Assembly (NCBI GenBank): GCA_913046175.1
Contig: CAJWSN010000057.1
Span: forward strand, 1-8,040
Direction of reading: 5' to 3'
Origin: an uncultured Opitutia bacterium
Lineage (GTDB): Bacteria > Verrucomicrobiota > Verrucomicrobiia > Opitutales > JABJCN01
DNA: 8,040 nt
Both the position numbers and the translations under genes were made by a program. The notes under the pieces are model-generated. The model was not told where the DNA came from. It saw only the letters and a list, made by a program, of their open reading frames with translations, and ran no database searches. Of the stretch, positions 6,827 through 8,040 are shown piece by piece (position 1 is the stretch's first letter; every line of letters starts with the position of its first letter).

Positions 6827-6889
6827 GCAGGGACTTTCGAGTCGATTCCCTGAGCTGATTTTAAAAGTATTAAAAATAAGAAGGGGTGA

Positions 6890-6920
6890 CATATAAAAGA
6901 GATTTCTCACTAAATTTCAA
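6890..6920 (-). promoter_or_regulatory. Candidate sigma70-type promoter for the EPS operon
   Basis: On the minus strand TTGAAA (6920-6915) is followed after 19 nt by TATATG (6895-6890); TTTATA or TTATAT at 17-18 nt spacing are alternatives. It lies in an AT-rich stretch between the tRNA and the Wza-like gene, giving an untranslated leader of about 100-125 nt. TAAAAT at 6863-6858 is another -10-like element but lacks a -35 partner. The matches are partial and such motifs arise often in AT-rich DNA. Confidence 0.3.
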
Positions 6921-6962
6921 GCAAACAAAGGCCCCCTCCTGCTAAAGGCCAAAGGAGTTCAA

Positions 6963-7048
6963 TGGTGGTAGGGGAGGGATTCGAACCCACGAACGCCGAA
7001 GCGGGCGGATTTACAGTCCGCATCCTTTAGCCACTTGGATACCCTACC
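6963..7048 (-). tRNA. tRNA-Tyr (anticodon GTA)
   Basis: This 86-nt gene folds as a class II tRNA that decodes tyrosine codons. On the minus strand the acceptor GGTAGGG pairs with CCCTACC, followed by discriminator A and an encoded CCA. The D arm is TCC-AAGTGGCTAAA-GGA with the conserved GG. The anticodon arm is GCGGA-CTGTAAA-TCCGC, giving GTA. A long variable arm of about 14 nt folds as CGC-TTCG-GCG, as expected of bacterial tRNA-Tyr. The T arm is GTGGG-TTCGAAT-CCCTC and contains one T-T mismatch (second pair). Its 3' end faces the EPS genes. It is likely a functional single-gene unit; no neighbouring tRNA is seen. Confidence 0.95.
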
Positions 7049-7107
7049 CAAAGTCAGCAAAGTGGTGTGAGAGAAAAAAGAATCTACGAAGTTTGCCAAG
7101 TCTTTAA

Positions 7108-7122
7108 TTGAAGTAACTTCAA
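7108..7122. other. Palindrome between the exonuclease gene and tRNA-Tyr
   Basis: TTGAAG-TTA-CTTCAA is a perfect 6-bp inverted repeat with a 3-nt centre, 19 nt past the exonuclease stop codon. It is not directly followed by a T-run; the nearest one (CTTTTTTCTC) begins about 28 nt further, next to the tRNA. It could be a weak mRNA-end hairpin or an operator-like site. Confidence 0.25.
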
Positions 7123-7140
7123 AGCCGGGAAACTGGAAAA

Positions 7141-8013
7141 TCAACCTCTTTGATTGATTTCCTTTAACCGGTCCCACTCATCAAGGAAAGTCTGCAGGTG
7201 AGTCCTGCCGGCATTAATTTCCAATTCCAGAAGTTCACGTACCAGAACCTGCTCCTGCTCGTACTGCTCCCCCGTAAGCAGATCCGCAAAACGAGCCATG
7301 CGGGCCCAAAGTAAATGGGTTGTGAAAGCATCAAATTCATTGTAATTCACAATTTCCTGCAATTTCCCCTGCAACCACATCTCCCCCACTGAGTCCCCGG
7401 ACATTTCAATTTTGCCAGGAATCCCGCTGAGGCTTGCCGCCTCGTGCAGGCTCGGGGTATTCTTGTACCGGCCAAGAATGCCCGCCAGGTCCACGTGGAA
7501 ATCCCCTCCCTGTACGAAATAATCAACCCCCTCCCAGGGTTTGTCCGGACGCCGTCCAAATCCGAATCCGGAAAGCCCATGAACAATGGCACGCTGCATG
7601 AGTATCGGAACATCCGCGTTGGAAGAGTTGTAGCCCACAATCTGCGGTCTGCTTCGTCCAACCGCCTTGAAAAAGGCCTGGAGTACTGTTTTTTCGTTTG
7701 CCCTCTCAGGGTCAGATGGGTTCGAGGGAAGGGAAATCAACTTGAGGTCAGGTGTTCCGCCTCCTGTCACTTCCCGCAAAATCCCGGCAATGGAAACAAC
7801 ACGACAAAGAATGGTCTTGATATAGGGTTGGGGATTCTCCTCGTCAGCACCCCCGTAATCCCAAAGGCTGCGAAAAGCAGCGGGCAAACTATGGGGAGGG
7901 TCCTGTTTGACGCCGGTCAAAATCTCTGCCGCCATTGGGTCGGGCGTCCATTCCACATCGAAAGAAAAAACCTTGGGCTGGATGGACTTAAACATGCTTG
8001 CATGAAACCCCAT
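7141..8013 (-). CDS. Predicted 3'-5' exonuclease, PolB exonuclease-like (DEDDy, DNA_pol_B_exo2 family)
   Basis: This 290-residue cytoplasmic protein matches stand-alone exonucleases related to the proofreading domain of family-B DNA polymerases (COG3298/PF10108 type, assigned from motifs). The DEDDy residues are visible: motif I FSFDVEW with D19 and E21, motif II IVGYNSSNADVPIL with N129 and D134, and motif III YNEFD with Y224 and D228. A further HVDLAG lies at about 173-178. The enzyme would remove nucleotides from a DNA (or RNA) 3' end using two metal ions; its physiological role is not well defined in the family. The usual length is 200-300 aa, so it appears complete. ATG 8013 gives MGFHASMF; an in-frame ATG at 7995 is an equally plausible start, and neither has a good Shine-Dalgarno. 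It is on the same strand as the EPS genes but separated by the tRNA, so it is probably not part of that operon. Confidence 0.87.
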   Translation of the reverse strand: MGFHASMFKSIQPKVFSFDVEWTPDPMAAEILTGVKQDPPHSLPAAFRSLWDYGGADEENPQPYIKTILCRVVSIAGILREVTGGGTPDLKLISLPSNPSDPERANEKTVLQAFFKAVGRSRPQIVGYNSSNADVPILMQRAIVHGLSGFGFGRRPDKPWEGVDYFVQGGDFHVDLAGILGRYKNTPSLHEAASLSGIPGKIEMSGDSVGEMWLQGKLQEIVNYNEFDAFTTHLLWARMARFADLLTGEQYEQEQVLVRELLELEINAGRTHLQTFLDEWDRLKEINQRG

Positions 8014-8040
8014 TCAGGGGAAAAGCCTGAAGGACAAATC

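Noticed and set aside
6936..6957. Possible terminator after tRNA-Tyr
   Set aside because: CTCCT and AGGAG can pair, but the stem is only 5 bp with a 12-nt loop and is followed by G-rich sequence, not a T-run.
7042..7099. TTGGCA (7099-7094) as a -35 element for tRNA-Tyr
   Set aside because: No acceptable -10 hexamer lies 16-19 nt downstream, so I do not call a promoter.
6959..7177. 72-codon minus-strand frame across the tRNA
   Set aside because: It translates the tRNA-Tyr itself (ending GVRGFESLPYHH), a familiar false ORF produced by tRNA genes.
1..8040. CRISPR arrays, insertion sequences, integrases, phage genes
   Set aside because: No regularly spaced repeats, terminal inverted repeats or transposase/integrase motifs were seen on either strand.

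Overview
The window is a bacterial chromosomal segment of moderate GC in which every supported gene reads on the minus strand. It covers the export and assembly end of an exopolysaccharide (EPS) or surface-glycan cluster, preceded by a tRNA gene and one unrelated housekeeping-type gene. The organism is Gram-negative, because an outer-membrane polysaccharide export protein (Wza/OPX type) and a single-chain Wzc-type co-polymerase/tyrosine kinase are both present. The ligase start (a YIRPHEW motif) and a glycosyltransferase resembling those of PEP-CTERM/exosortase loci suggest a lineage with such systems. Verrucomicrobiota (Opitutae-like) is my best guess, but the sequence alone does not settle it.

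Layout in the direction of transcription (right to left): a predicted PolB-related DEDDy 3'-5' exonuclease (8013-7141); tRNA-Tyr(GTA) with encoded CCA (7048-6963); a leader of about 200 nt holding a possible promoter and a small hairpin; a Wza-like SLBB exporter (6758-4896) with an unusual Pro-rich and coiled-coil N-terminal half; an 88-nt intergenic stretch with a well-formed hairpin; a Wzc-like BY-kinase/co-polymerase (4807-2606); a GT2 glycosyltransferase whose start is unclear (about 2583-1609); a GT4 glycosyltransferase (1612-488) overlapping it by 4 nt; a 76-nt gap; and the N-terminal part of a polytopic O-antigen ligase/polymerase-type membrane protein (411 to past base 1).

The five glycan genes fit one operon. 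GT2 and GT4 would add sugars to a lipid-linked repeat unit on the cytoplasmic face. The membrane protein would polymerise or transfer the glycan. Wzc would control chain length and, by tyrosine-cluster autophosphorylation, the export cycle. The Wza-like protein would form the outer-membrane outlet. No flippase, initiating transferase, phosphatase or exosortase lies in the window; those would be expected further left or elsewhere.

No gene-free stretch exceeds 300 bases. The points most worth a second look are the Wzc/GT2 junction (no canonical well-placed start, a G8 tract, and GT2 in the +1 frame relative to the Wzc stop), two C8/G8 homopolymers in low-complexity parts of wzc, related hairpins in the leaders of the wza- and wzc-like genes, and the odd architecture of the Wza-like protein. 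I did not find a clearly new biological system.
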